Translations under genes and position numbers: made by a program
Origin: Chitinophaga pinensis
Lineage (GTDB): Bacteria; Bacteroidota; Bacteroidia; M30B66
Direction: 5' to 3'
Assembly: GCA_943333015.1 (NCBI GenBank)
Contig: CALQRR010000154.1
Coordinates: 1-5,221, forward strand
DNA: 5,221 bases
In this document: in pieces, positions 1-4,879 of the stretch
How the letters are laid out: each line of letters opens with the position of its first letter
Numbering within the stretch: position 1 is the first letter of the stretch
Notes under the pieces: generated by a model
What the model saw: the letters and a program-made list of their open reading frames with translations, nothing else
The model's database searches: none
Told to the model about the DNA's origin: nothing

Positions 1-1318
1 GAATGCCAAACTTATCGGTATTCACCCCTCTGAGGTTGTAGTCGGAAACTAGAATTTGAGAAAAGCCCATACGAGCCGCTTCCGCAATACGCTGTTCAAC
101 GCGGCTTACCGGACGAATCTCTCCACTCAATCCAACCTCTCCACAAAAACAGGTTTTATTGGGAATGGGCATATTAAGGTCGGAAGATAGAATGGCGCAA
201 ATTACCCCCAAATCAATCGCCGGATCTTCTACCCGAATACCACCGGTAATATTGAGAAACACATCTTTCTGACCCAATTTAAATCCACAGCGCTTTTCAA
301 TCACGGCTAATAACATGTTCAACCGACGCAAATCAAAACCAGTTCCCGAACGTTGAGGTGTGCCATATACAGCTGTGCTAACCAAGGCTTGTGTTTCTAC
401 CAGCATTGGCCGTGCTCCTTCCATCGTTGCAGAAATGGCGATCCCCGAAAAGGGCTCGTCCAACTGCGACAAGAGCACTTGAGAAGGATTTTCAACCTCC
501 CGTAATCCTTCCCCTGCCATCTCGTAAATCCCCATCTCAGCGGTTGAGCCAAATCGGTTCTTCACAGATCGAACAATGCGGTACAGGTGATTCCGGTCTC
601 CTTCAAATTGCAGCACCACATCCACCATGTGTTCGAGAATTTTTGGTCCGGCAATCTGTCCATCTTTGGTTATATGACCAATGAGCATGACCGGCGTGGA
701 GCTTTCCTTAGCATACCGCAGAAGTTCAGCTGTGCATTCCCGAATCTGAGAGACACTCCCCGGTGATGATTCTATAGTGTCGGTTTGTAACGTCTGAATG
801 GAATCAATCACCAGTAATTGAGGCTGCACCTGCTGAATGTGTTGAAAGATGCGCTGCATGCCCGTTTCTGCCAGTACAAAACAATCGGCATTCTGAATAC
901 CAATCCGTTCCGCCCGCATACGTATCTGCTGTTCACTTTCCTCGCCCGATACATACAATACTTTCAACTTAGTCGATTTTACAGCCACCTGCAACATCAG
1001 CGTCGACTTCCCGATGCCGGGCTCACCACCCAATAAAATCAATGATCCAGGAACCAAACCGCCACCCAAAATTCGGTTAAGTTCGCGGTCGCCCATATCA
1101 ATGCGGACCTCTGCATGCTGTTCTACATCTGAAATTCTCACCGGCTGGGGTGCGCGTGCTGGTTGATCTCCCTTGATCCAGGTTTTTGGGGCCTTTTCTT
1201 TTTGAACCAGCTCTTCTGAGAAACTATTCCATGCAGCACAGCTGGGACATTTCCCTAACCATTTCGGAGATTCGTGTCCGCAACTCTGACAGTAAAAACT
1301 GGTTTTGACTTTAGCCAT
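1..1318 (-). CDS. radA: DNA repair protein RadA (branch-migration helicase), 3' end cut by window edge
   Basis: RadA is a RecA-like, DnaB-type ATP-dependent helicase that extends D-loops and processes branched intermediates during homologous recombination in the cytoplasm. I translated 439 codons from the ATG at 1316-1318, and the frame is open to base 1. The N-terminus has the family's C4 zinc finger (C10-x2-C13, C24-x2-C27). It is followed by Walker A GGEPGIGKST (about 97-106), Walker B LLVIDS (168-173), the GHITKDGQIAGPKILEHMVD-type block (214-233) and the RadA signature KNRFG (253-257). The C-terminal third is the Lon-protease-like domain, including GGIRVEDPAIDLG. Family members are about 455-460 residues, so only some 15-20 residues should be missing. 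The opening MAKVKTSFYCQSCG is the usual RadA N-terminus, which makes the start firm. The gene is last in the minus-strand row, 54 bp after the lipoprotein gene. That gap holds a hairpin with a U-tract and no TAnnTTTG promoter match. Confidence 0.98.
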   Translation of the reverse strand, partial: MAKVKTSFYCQSCGHESPKWLGKCPSCAAWNSFSEELVQKEKAPKTWIKGDQPARAPQPVRISDVEQHAEVRIDMGDRELNRILGGGLVPGSLILLGGEPGIGKSTLMLQVAVKSTKLKVLYVSGEESEQQIRMRAERIGIQNADCFVLAETGMQRIFQHIQQVQPQLLVIDSIQTLQTDTIESSPGSVSQIRECTAELLRYAKESSTPVMLIGHITKDGQIAGPKILEHMVDVVLQFEGDRNHLYRIVRSVKNRFGSTAEMGIYEMAGEGLREVENPSQVLLSQLDEPFSGIAISATMEGARPMLVETQALVSTAVYGTPQRSGTGFDLRRLNMLLAVIEKRCGFKLGQKDVFLNITGGIRVEDPAIDLGVICAILSSDLNMPIPNKTCFCGEVGLSGEIRPVSRVEQRIAEAARMGFSQILVSDYNLRGVNTDKFGI

Positions 1319-1346
1319 GACGAAAAAAGCTCTCCAAGGAGAGCTT
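1319..1346 (-). terminator. Hairpin with U-tract between lipoprotein gene and radA, overlapping radA's SD-like site
   Basis: AAGCTCTCC (1327-1335) and GGAGAGCTT (1338-1346) are perfect inverted repeats. In the minus-strand RNA they form an 8-bp stem closed by a C(CUUG)G tetraloop, followed by a run of Us from the six A bases at 1323-1328. This is the form of an intrinsic terminator for the lipoprotein gene, whose stop lies 27 bp upstream. No T-run follows on the plus strand, so it reads in one direction only. The descending arm contains GGAGAG (1335-1330), 11 nt before the radA ATG and the only SD-like sequence there. The element could therefore also limit radA translation or read-through. 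That dual role is inference. Confidence 0.75.
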
Positions 1347-1372
1347 CTGGTAAAAATGAATATCGAAATGTG

Positions 1373-1807
1373 TTATCGGCTTTTGGTAAACTCTACCAAC
1401 ACCTGACCGGCAGGTCTTTCTTCTCCGGATTCTGGGTCAGGGACATACACCTTTAAAACCATGCGCAGGACATCATTCTTCAGGGTTACAATTTCCCATT
1501 CTCCATTAAATCCAACATCAAATTTGGAGATATTCAAACGATTGTGTTTGGTGAAACCCCATCTCCCGGTAGTCGAATAAAAAAAGTCATATCCTGTTTC
1601 ATTAACAGGACGTTTAATAATGTCATTGTCTGCTGTAAATTCCCATTCCACATATGGATATTCACCAGGGAGGGCATCAAAACGCGTTTCTTTCCAAACT
1701 CCAATTAATTTGTTCTCCTGCTTTCCAGTGCAGGAAGCCAATAGCAAGAGTGCTGGAAAAATTGCAAGCAGAAGTAAGCGTTTCAATGTCATGACCTTTA
1801 GCTTCAT
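1373..1807 (-). CDS. Small predicted lipoprotein, possibly lipocalin-like
   Basis: The 144-residue product starts with basic residues and a leucine-rich hydrophobic segment (about 11-24), then the lipobox L-A-S-C with Cys26 as the predicted lipidated residue. This is a signal peptidase II signal, so the mature protein is about 119 residues and anchored in a membrane. The mature part begins TGKQENKLIGVWKE and is rich in aromatic and alternating hydrophobic residues, suggesting beta strands. The early L-x-G-x-W motif followed by strand-like segments resembles Bacteroidetes lipocalin-like lipoproteins, but I do not recognise a specific family and function is unknown. The first ATG (1807) lies only 4 nt after a predicted -7 promoter element. 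An in-frame ATG at 1790-1792 (Met6, MTLKRLLLL) keeps an intact signal peptide and may be the true start. The gene lies between rfaE2 (43 bp upstream) and radA (54 bp downstream), with its own promoter and a following terminator-like hairpin, so it may be a separate transcription unit. Confidence 0.8.
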   Translation of the reverse strand: MKLKVMTLKRLLLLAIFPALLLLASCTGKQENKLIGVWKETRFDALPGEYPYVEWEFTADNDIIKRPVNETGYDFFYSTTGRWGFTKHNRLNISKFDVGFNGEWEIVTLKNDVLRMVLKVYVPDPESGEERPAGQVLVEFTKSR

Positions 1808-1811
1808 AAAA

Positions 1812-1842
1812 CAAACCTAATGAAAAAATATCCATTTACAAA
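1812..1842 (-). promoter_or_regulatory. Predicted Bacteroidetes-type promoter for the lipoprotein gene
   Basis: On the minus strand TTTG (1842-1839) is followed by a 19-bp spacer and TAGGTTTG (1819-1812). This is an exact match to the Bacteroidetes -33 TTTG / -7 TAnnTTTG pattern at the preferred spacing. It fills the short gap after the rfaE2 stop. The -7 box ends 4 nt before the first lipoprotein ATG, so transcription should begin at or inside that codon. This implies a leaderless mRNA or use of the second ATG at 1792. Confidence 0.7.
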
Positions 1843-1850
1843 CTCAAAAC

Positions 1851-2345
1851 TCAGCCCCGAAGCTTTTCTAAAAACGACGTCGTTGAATAGCCCTCTGTAA
1901 AGGAAATAATTGCAACCTTTCCACCAATGGCCTCAACTTCTTTCGCTCCAACAATATTCTCATGGGTGTAATCACCGCCTTTAACCAATACTTCCGGCAA
2001 CAAGGTTTTAATCAATTCAAGAGGAGTATCCTCATCAAATTCTACAACCGCATCTGTAAACCTTAACGCTGCCAATGCCAACGCCCTGTCGGCAAAACAA
2101 TTGACCGGACGGCCAGTACCTTTGAGTTTGGTTACCGATGAATCGCTGTTTAATCCCACCACCATCCGATTTCCCAAATCTGCAGAAGCAGCCAGATATT
2201 CTAAGTGGCCGCGGTGTAAAATATCAAAACAACCGTTGGTAAATACAATTTTATCTCCTCGAAGTCGCCACATGTGAACCAGCTTCTCGAGTTTTGCCAA
2301 CGGTAGGATTTTCTCCTCTACAAGGTCAATGTGTTTTTTGTGCAT
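1851..2345 (-). CDS. rfaE2: D-glycero-beta-D-manno-heptose 1-phosphate adenylyltransferase (stand-alone RfaE2 / HldE C-terminal domain)
   Basis: This cytoplasmic nucleotidyltransferase transfers AMP from ATP to heptose 1-phosphate, giving ADP-heptose for LPS core or other heptose-containing glycans. The product is 164 residues from the ATG at 2343-2345. The motifs are the nucleotide-binding TNGCFDILHRGH (36-47, with the HxGH signature at 44-47), VGLNSDSSV (63-71), a conserved FDEDTPLELI segment (103-112), LVKGGDY (120-126) and the GYSTT motif (152-156) that matches the ISTT motif of the superfamily. There is no fused kinase domain, unlike E. coli HldE, so a separate HldA-type kinase is expected elsewhere. 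An in-frame TTG at 2369 would add eight residues (overlap 44 bp), but they are basic and not family-like, so I prefer the ATG. That start lies 20 bp inside the end of the membrane-protein gene, in a different frame, which implies co-transcription and translational coupling. Related cytidylyltransferases such as TagD share the fold, but the overall match is to RfaE2. Confidence 0.93.
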   Translation of the reverse strand: MHKKHIDLVEEKILPLAKLEKLVHMWRLRGDKIVFTNGCFDILHRGHLEYLAASADLGNRMVVGLNSDSSVTKLKGTGRPVNCFADRALALAALRFTDAVVEFDEDTPLELIKTLLPEVLVKGGDYTHENIVGAKEVEAIGGKVAIISFTEGYSTTSFLEKLRG

Positions 2346-3378
2346 CTTTTTTCTTTCTCTGAAACGCAACGCTGATCAATGCCAGAATGCCTGCGGCTAC
2401 GGTCATAATAAACTGCGTTGAATGAACGATTGTTGCAAACACCAAACCGGGGCGGAGTTCGGCTCCGGTTATAGGACTGATGGATGGTTTGATGTCGTAT
2501 AAAAAAAGCGCTTTCTCAACCAGATAATGGAACGCTCCAAAACCGCCTTGGACAGGAGCTGTCATACCTAAGCCGCCTACAACCATAAGAAATAATCCAT
2601 CAAATGCGCCTAGTGCTGAAGTAGGATCGTACGCATACACGCAGATCCAGGTCATGATAAAATAAAGGCTCCAAATAATGCCAGTATGCAGTAAAAATGC
2701 GCCTTTGCTTTTCATCTTAAACAAAGTGATCAGTCCATCGGAAATCCCTCTGCCAAACTCAGCGATTTTGCGAATAATCTTGTTTTCGCCAAATCTGCTA
2801 AAAATATAACGGACAAGAAAAAGGAAACTGACCAGCAAAATGACCAGCATCGGAATTACGATCCATCCGGAAGTAGAGAGAAAGGTGGAAAGTTTCGCAA
2901 ACGTATCACCAAAAACCTCATTCATGAAGAACTTTCCAAAACGATCTATCTGAGTAAAAAAGACCAGTGTGATAAGACTCAACAGGATTAGTACATCAAT
3001 AACGCGTTCTAAAATAACGGTACCAAACAATTTCGTGACAGGAATACCGCTCGTTTGATTCAATATGGTGCAGCGAACAACTTCGCCCATTCGCGGAAGA
3101 GCAATGTTAGAAAGGTATCCGATTGCAACGCCATTAAAGCAATTCAGGAAACTGGGTTTGTAGCCCAACGGTTCTAGCATAATTCTCCACCGCCAAGCGC
3201 GGGATGCCATGGCAAGAAATCCACAGAAAAAGGAGAGAAGCACCCATCCAAAATGAGCATGTTTGATTTCATTCCACAACCAAGGAAAATCAACATCTTT
3301 AAAGACGATGTATAGGAGTATCACTCCGATGGCCAGAAAGAAATAATATTTTGTGGCCGACCAGATGCGTTTTACCAT
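2326..3378 (-). CDS. Lysylphosphatidylglycerol synthase transmembrane-region / UPF0104 family membrane protein
   Basis: A 350-residue multi-pass inner-membrane protein. Hydrophobic segments are visible near residues 11-26, 44-60, 121-142, 172-193, 228-248, 261-275 and 312-339, with some weaker ones between. Family motifs are clear: RAWRWR (60-65), GYLSNIALPRMGEVVR (87-102), LERVIDVL (123-130) and GGLGMTAPVQGGFGAFHYLVEKALF (268-292, with the P-x-x-G-G-x-G core). It lacks the cytosolic aminoacyl-transferase domain of MprF, so it should not be called a lysyl-PG synthase. Relatives include flippase-like and AglD-type envelope proteins, and the substrate here is unknown. The C-terminus is a lysine-rich tail (341-348). 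The ATG at 3376-3378 is 6 bp after the panD stop, and the 3' end overlaps rfaE2 by 20 bp. Linkage to an ADP-heptose enzyme suggests a role in lipid or glycan handling at the membrane, which is inference from context. Confidence 0.92.
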   Translation of the reverse strand: MVKRIWSATKYYFFLAIGVILLYIVFKDVDFPWLWNEIKHAHFGWVLLSFFCGFLAMASRAWRWRIMLEPLGYKPSFLNCFNGVAIGYLSNIALPRMGEVVRCTILNQTSGIPVTKLFGTVILERVIDVLILLSLITLVFFTQIDRFGKFFMNEVFGDTFAKLSTFLSTSGWIVIPMLVILLVSFLFLVRYIFSRFGENKIIRKIAEFGRGISDGLITLFKMKSKGAFLLHTGIIWSLYFIMTWICVYAYDPTSALGAFDGLFLMVVGGLGMTAPVQGGFGAFHYLVEKALFLYDIKPSISPITGAELRPGLVFATIVHSTQFIMTVAAGILALISVAFQRKKKDAQKTH

Positions 3379-3384
3379 ACCAGC

Positions 3385-3735
3385 TTATTTCATTTTATTG
3401 GTTGCCGTGTCTGGGAATATGACCCAAGGTGAAAAGTTTTTCGCCTCTTCAAAATCCATCATCGCATACGAAATAATGATGATCACATCTCCTACAGCGA
3501 CTTTTCGGGCGGCAGGGCCATTCATACAGATAACACCTGAGCCACGCTCTCCCTTGATAACGTATGTTTCCAAACGCTCGCCGTTGTGCATGTTAAGAAT
3601 CTGCACCTTCTCATTCTCAATCAGATTAGCTGCATCCATCAGATTCTGATCGATGGTAACACTTCCGATGTAGTTCAGGTCGGCTTCTGTAACCGTTACC
3701 CGGTGAATCTTTGATTTTAGAACCTGGATATGCAT
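3385..3735 (-). CDS. panD: Aspartate 1-decarboxylase (pyruvoyl enzyme) precursor
   Basis: PanD decarboxylates L-aspartate to beta-alanine for pantothenate synthesis in the cytoplasm. The proenzyme self-cleaves at Gly24-Ser25, turning Ser25 into the pyruvoyl cofactor, and works as a tetramer. From the ATG at 3733-3735 the protein is 116 residues and matches E. coli numbering exactly: Lys9, His11, Tyr22, Gly24-Ser25, Arg54, Tyr58, Asn72 and the NGPAAR block (72-77). An upstream in-frame TTG (3747) would add four residues, but it lies inside the predicted -7 promoter box and would spoil this numbering, so I reject it. The gene follows panC by 48 bp and ends 6 bp before the membrane-protein gene. 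It can be read from panC or from its own predicted promoter. The C-terminal tail ([16 protein letters not shown]) is near the usual family length. Confidence 0.97.
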   Translation of the reverse strand: MHIQVLKSKIHRVTVTEADLNYIGSVTIDQNLMDAANLIENEKVQILNMHNGERLETYVIKGERGSGVICMNGPAARKVAVGDVIIIISYAMMDFEEAKNFSPWVIFPDTATNKMK

Positions 3736-3744
3736 AAACGGGCG

Positions 3745-3776
3745 CAAAACTACGGCAATTCAATTGAATCCACAAA
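3745..3776 (-). promoter_or_regulatory. Predicted Bacteroidetes-type promoter for panD and downstream genes
   Basis: On the minus strand TTTG (3776-3773) is followed by a 20-bp spacer and TAGTTTTG (3752-3745), an exact -33/-7 Bacteroidetes pattern in the gap between panC and panD. The -7 box ends 9 nt before the panD ATG, so the expected 5' leader is only a few nucleotides. The spacer carries the 12-bp perfect palindrome ATTCAATTGAAT (3758-3769), a possible operator. This element would let panD, the membrane protein and rfaE2 be transcribed independently of panC. Confidence 0.65.
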
Positions 3777-3783
3777 GGATTAC

Positions 3784-4629
3784 TCAAGCAGGTAATTCAC
3801 AATTATCAATGAGCCTAACCTTTCCGATGCGTGCCGCCACACATACTACTGCGGCCTTGTTGGAATAATCTGAAAGCGGATGAAGTGTATAGGCATCTGA
3901 GATTTCCAGATATTCCAACTCGAAGTCGGAATGTAAAAATGCTGCACGCGCTTCGTTTACGATATCTTCAAAAGATCGATTTTTCCATGTGTCGCGAATT
4001 CCAAAAAGCACTTTCGAAATCAACACCGCCTTCACACGTTCTTCTGATGTTAGCAGCACATTTCTCGAGCTCATCGCCAGTCCGTCAACTTCGCGAATGA
4101 TTGGACAGGCAACAATGCGGACGGAGGGATGTCGCTTTTCTGCCAGATATCGCACAATCGCCAGCTGCTGATAATCTTTCAACCCAAAATAGGCGGCATC
4201 GGGTTGAATGATGGTTAAAAATTTGTCGACAATTGTAATAACACCATCAAAATGACCGGCTCTGTAGCTTCCTTCCATGACGGTATCCAATCCATTCAAC
4301 GAAAAGTCTAACAGATTTTTATTTCCGGCACCATACATTTCCTGCGTGGTTGGCAAAAAGACGGCCTGCACATTCAACCCATCAATCAATTTAAGGTCTT
4401 GCACTTCAGTACGTGGATAATTACTGAAATCTGTGGATTCGTTAAACTGGGTCGGGTTGACAAAAATACTCAGTACAGTAATGTCATTTTCAGCTTGCGA
4501 CTGACTTATCAGGGAGAGGTGTCCGGCGTGTAAAGCGCCCATTGTCGGCACAAAGCCTGTTTTTTTACCATCCTTACGAGCCTGATCAATATAGCTCCGT
4601 AGTTCTGCAACAGTCCGGAATAGAGTCAT
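3784..4629 (-). CDS. panC: Pantothenate synthetase (pantoate--beta-alanine ligase)
   Basis: PanC condenses D-pantoate with beta-alanine using ATP, through a pantoyl-adenylate, to make pantothenate in the cytoplasm. The 281-residue product has normal family length. Motifs in order are VPTMGALHAGH (27-37, holding the H34-x-x-H37 nucleotidyl-transfer signature), FVNPTQF (56-62), YPR (71-73), EGSYRAGHFDGV (119-130), FGLKDYQQL (148-156) and the KMSKS-like region REVDGLAMSSRN (179-190). All expected active-site blocks are present. The ATG at 4627-4629 places the first motif at the usual distance, and no better start lies upstream. The gene is first in the minus-strand row, 48 bp before panD, whose product is its substrate. 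It is preceded by a TAnnTTTG-type promoter with a leader of about 70 nt. PanB, which makes the pantoate precursor, is not in this window. Confidence 0.98.
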   Translation of the reverse strand: MTLFRTVAELRSYIDQARKDGKKTGFVPTMGALHAGHLSLISQSQAENDITVLSIFVNPTQFNESTDFSNYPRTEVQDLKLIDGLNVQAVFLPTTQEMYGAGNKNLLDFSLNGLDTVMEGSYRAGHFDGVITIVDKFLTIIQPDAAYFGLKDYQQLAIVRYLAEKRHPSVRIVACPIIREVDGLAMSSRNVLLTSEERVKAVLISKVLFGIRDTWKNRSFEDIVNEARAAFLHSDFELEYLEISDAYTLHPLSDYSNKAAVVCVAARIGKVRLIDNCELPA

Positions 4630-4664
4630 GAAGAAAAAAAGAAAAGCGCCATGCTGTCAAATGG

Positions 4665-4686
4665 TTAATCTCCGCTTAATCCGGCC
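4665..4686. repeat. Tandem direct repeat TTAATC-N5-TTAATC upstream of panC
   Basis: TTAATCtccgc (4665-4675) is followed directly by TTAATCcggcc (4676-4686), giving identical hexamers 11 bp apart, about one helical turn. The pair is flanked by AATGG (4660-4664) and CCATT (4685-4689) in inverted orientation. It lies within the predicted panC 5' leader. It may be a protein-binding site, and no regulator is identified. Confidence 0.35.
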
Positions 4687-4703
4687 ATTACATGTGCAAT
4701 GGC
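4684..4703. repeat. Inverted repeat GCCATT-N8-AATGGC in the panC leader / start-point region
   Basis: The two perfect 6-bp arms (4684-4689 and 4698-4703) enclose ACATGTGC, whose first six bases ACATGT are themselves a palindrome. The repeat sits at the predicted panC transcription start. It could be an operator half-site pair, or a short hairpin at the 5' end of the panC mRNA. Chance is possible at this arm length. Confidence 0.4.
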
Positions 4704-4705
4704 TG

Positions 4706-4739
4706 CAAAGCTAAAGGATTGACCTTGATTTTAACCAAA
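4706..4739 (-). promoter_or_regulatory. Predicted Bacteroidetes-type promoter for panC
   Basis: On the minus strand TTTG (4739-4736) is followed by a 22-bp spacer and TAGCTTTG (4713-4706), an exact match to TAnnTTTG. Transcription should start near 4700, giving a leader of about 70 nt to the panC ATG. The -33 box lies between the two elements of the divergent plus-strand promoter, so polymerase could not easily occupy both at once. An inverted repeat, GCCATT/AATGGC (4684-4703), sits at the predicted start point. Confidence 0.6.
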
Positions 4740-4756
4740 TTTTTTTCGTAATTTTG
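4724..4756 (+). promoter_or_regulatory. Predicted Bacteroidetes-type promoter for the GT5 synthase-like gene
   Basis: TAATTTTG (4749-4756) exactly matches the -7 consensus TAnnTTTG. The best upstream element is CTTG (4724-4727), a 21-bp spacer away and weaker than the consensus TTTG. A start near 4760-4764 would leave a leader of about 115-120 nt before the ATG at 4880. The leader is T-rich and contains a 28-codon reading frame. The -7 match is solid, while the -33 assignment is tentative. Confidence 0.55.
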
Positions 4757-4782
4757 TAATTCGATTTACTTAATCATCGAAC

Positions 4783-4869
4783 ATGCATCATTCCTGCCGT
4801 ATTTTTTTTTCTGTCGGCTTTCCTTTTAGGAATGAAAACATGAAATCCTCCTCCTTTTTTTTCTCTTAA
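4783..4869 (+). other. Possible 28-codon upstream ORF in the leader of the GT5 gene
   Basis: An ATG at 4783 opens a 28-residue frame ending in TAA at 4867-4869, 10 nt before the downstream ATG. The predicted peptide is rich in Phe and Ser (MHHSCRIFFSVG..., ending SSSFFFS), largely because two T-runs (4802-4810 and 4855-4862) fall in it. There is no SD and no homology that I recognise. It may be a leader peptide, or a chance frame in T-rich DNA, and the latter is more likely. Confidence 0.2.
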
Positions 4870-4879
4870 TTGACTTGCT

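Noticed and set aside
391..1036. Plus-strand open frames of 97 and 72 codons (391-684 and 818-1036)
   Set aside because: They lie antisense within radA, whose full set of motifs is intact in the minus strand. The plus-strand translations show no domain-like pattern.
1274..1456. Plus-strand 60-codon frame across the radA start and the intergenic gap
   Set aside because: It is antisense to both radA and the lipoprotein, crosses the hairpin, has no promoter or RBS, and gives a low-complexity product.
1620..1820. Plus-strand 66-codon frame over the lipoprotein gene
   Set aside because: It is a mirror of the lipoprotein coding sequence, and the minus-strand product has a clear signal peptide and lipobox.
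2346..2369. TTG-initiated N-terminal extension of RfaE2
   Set aside because: It needs a rare start codon and adds basic residues (MRFRERKK) not typical of the family, while an ATG sits at the expected place.
2326..3378. Calling the membrane protein MprF / lysylphosphatidylglycerol synthase
   Set aside because: Only the transmembrane region family is present. The cytosolic aminoacyl-transfer domain is absent, so the enzymatic name is not supported.
3353..3649. Plus-strand 98-codon frame over panD
   Set aside because: It is antisense to panD, which carries every expected catalytic residue.
3831..4171. Plus-strand frames of 89 and 60 codons over panC
   Set aside because: They are antisense to an intact panC and have no family resemblance.
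4795..4812. T9 run (4802-4810) as an intrinsic terminator
   Set aside because: No stable GC-rich stem precedes it. The nearby ATCAT...CATCAT copies are direct, not inverted, repeats.
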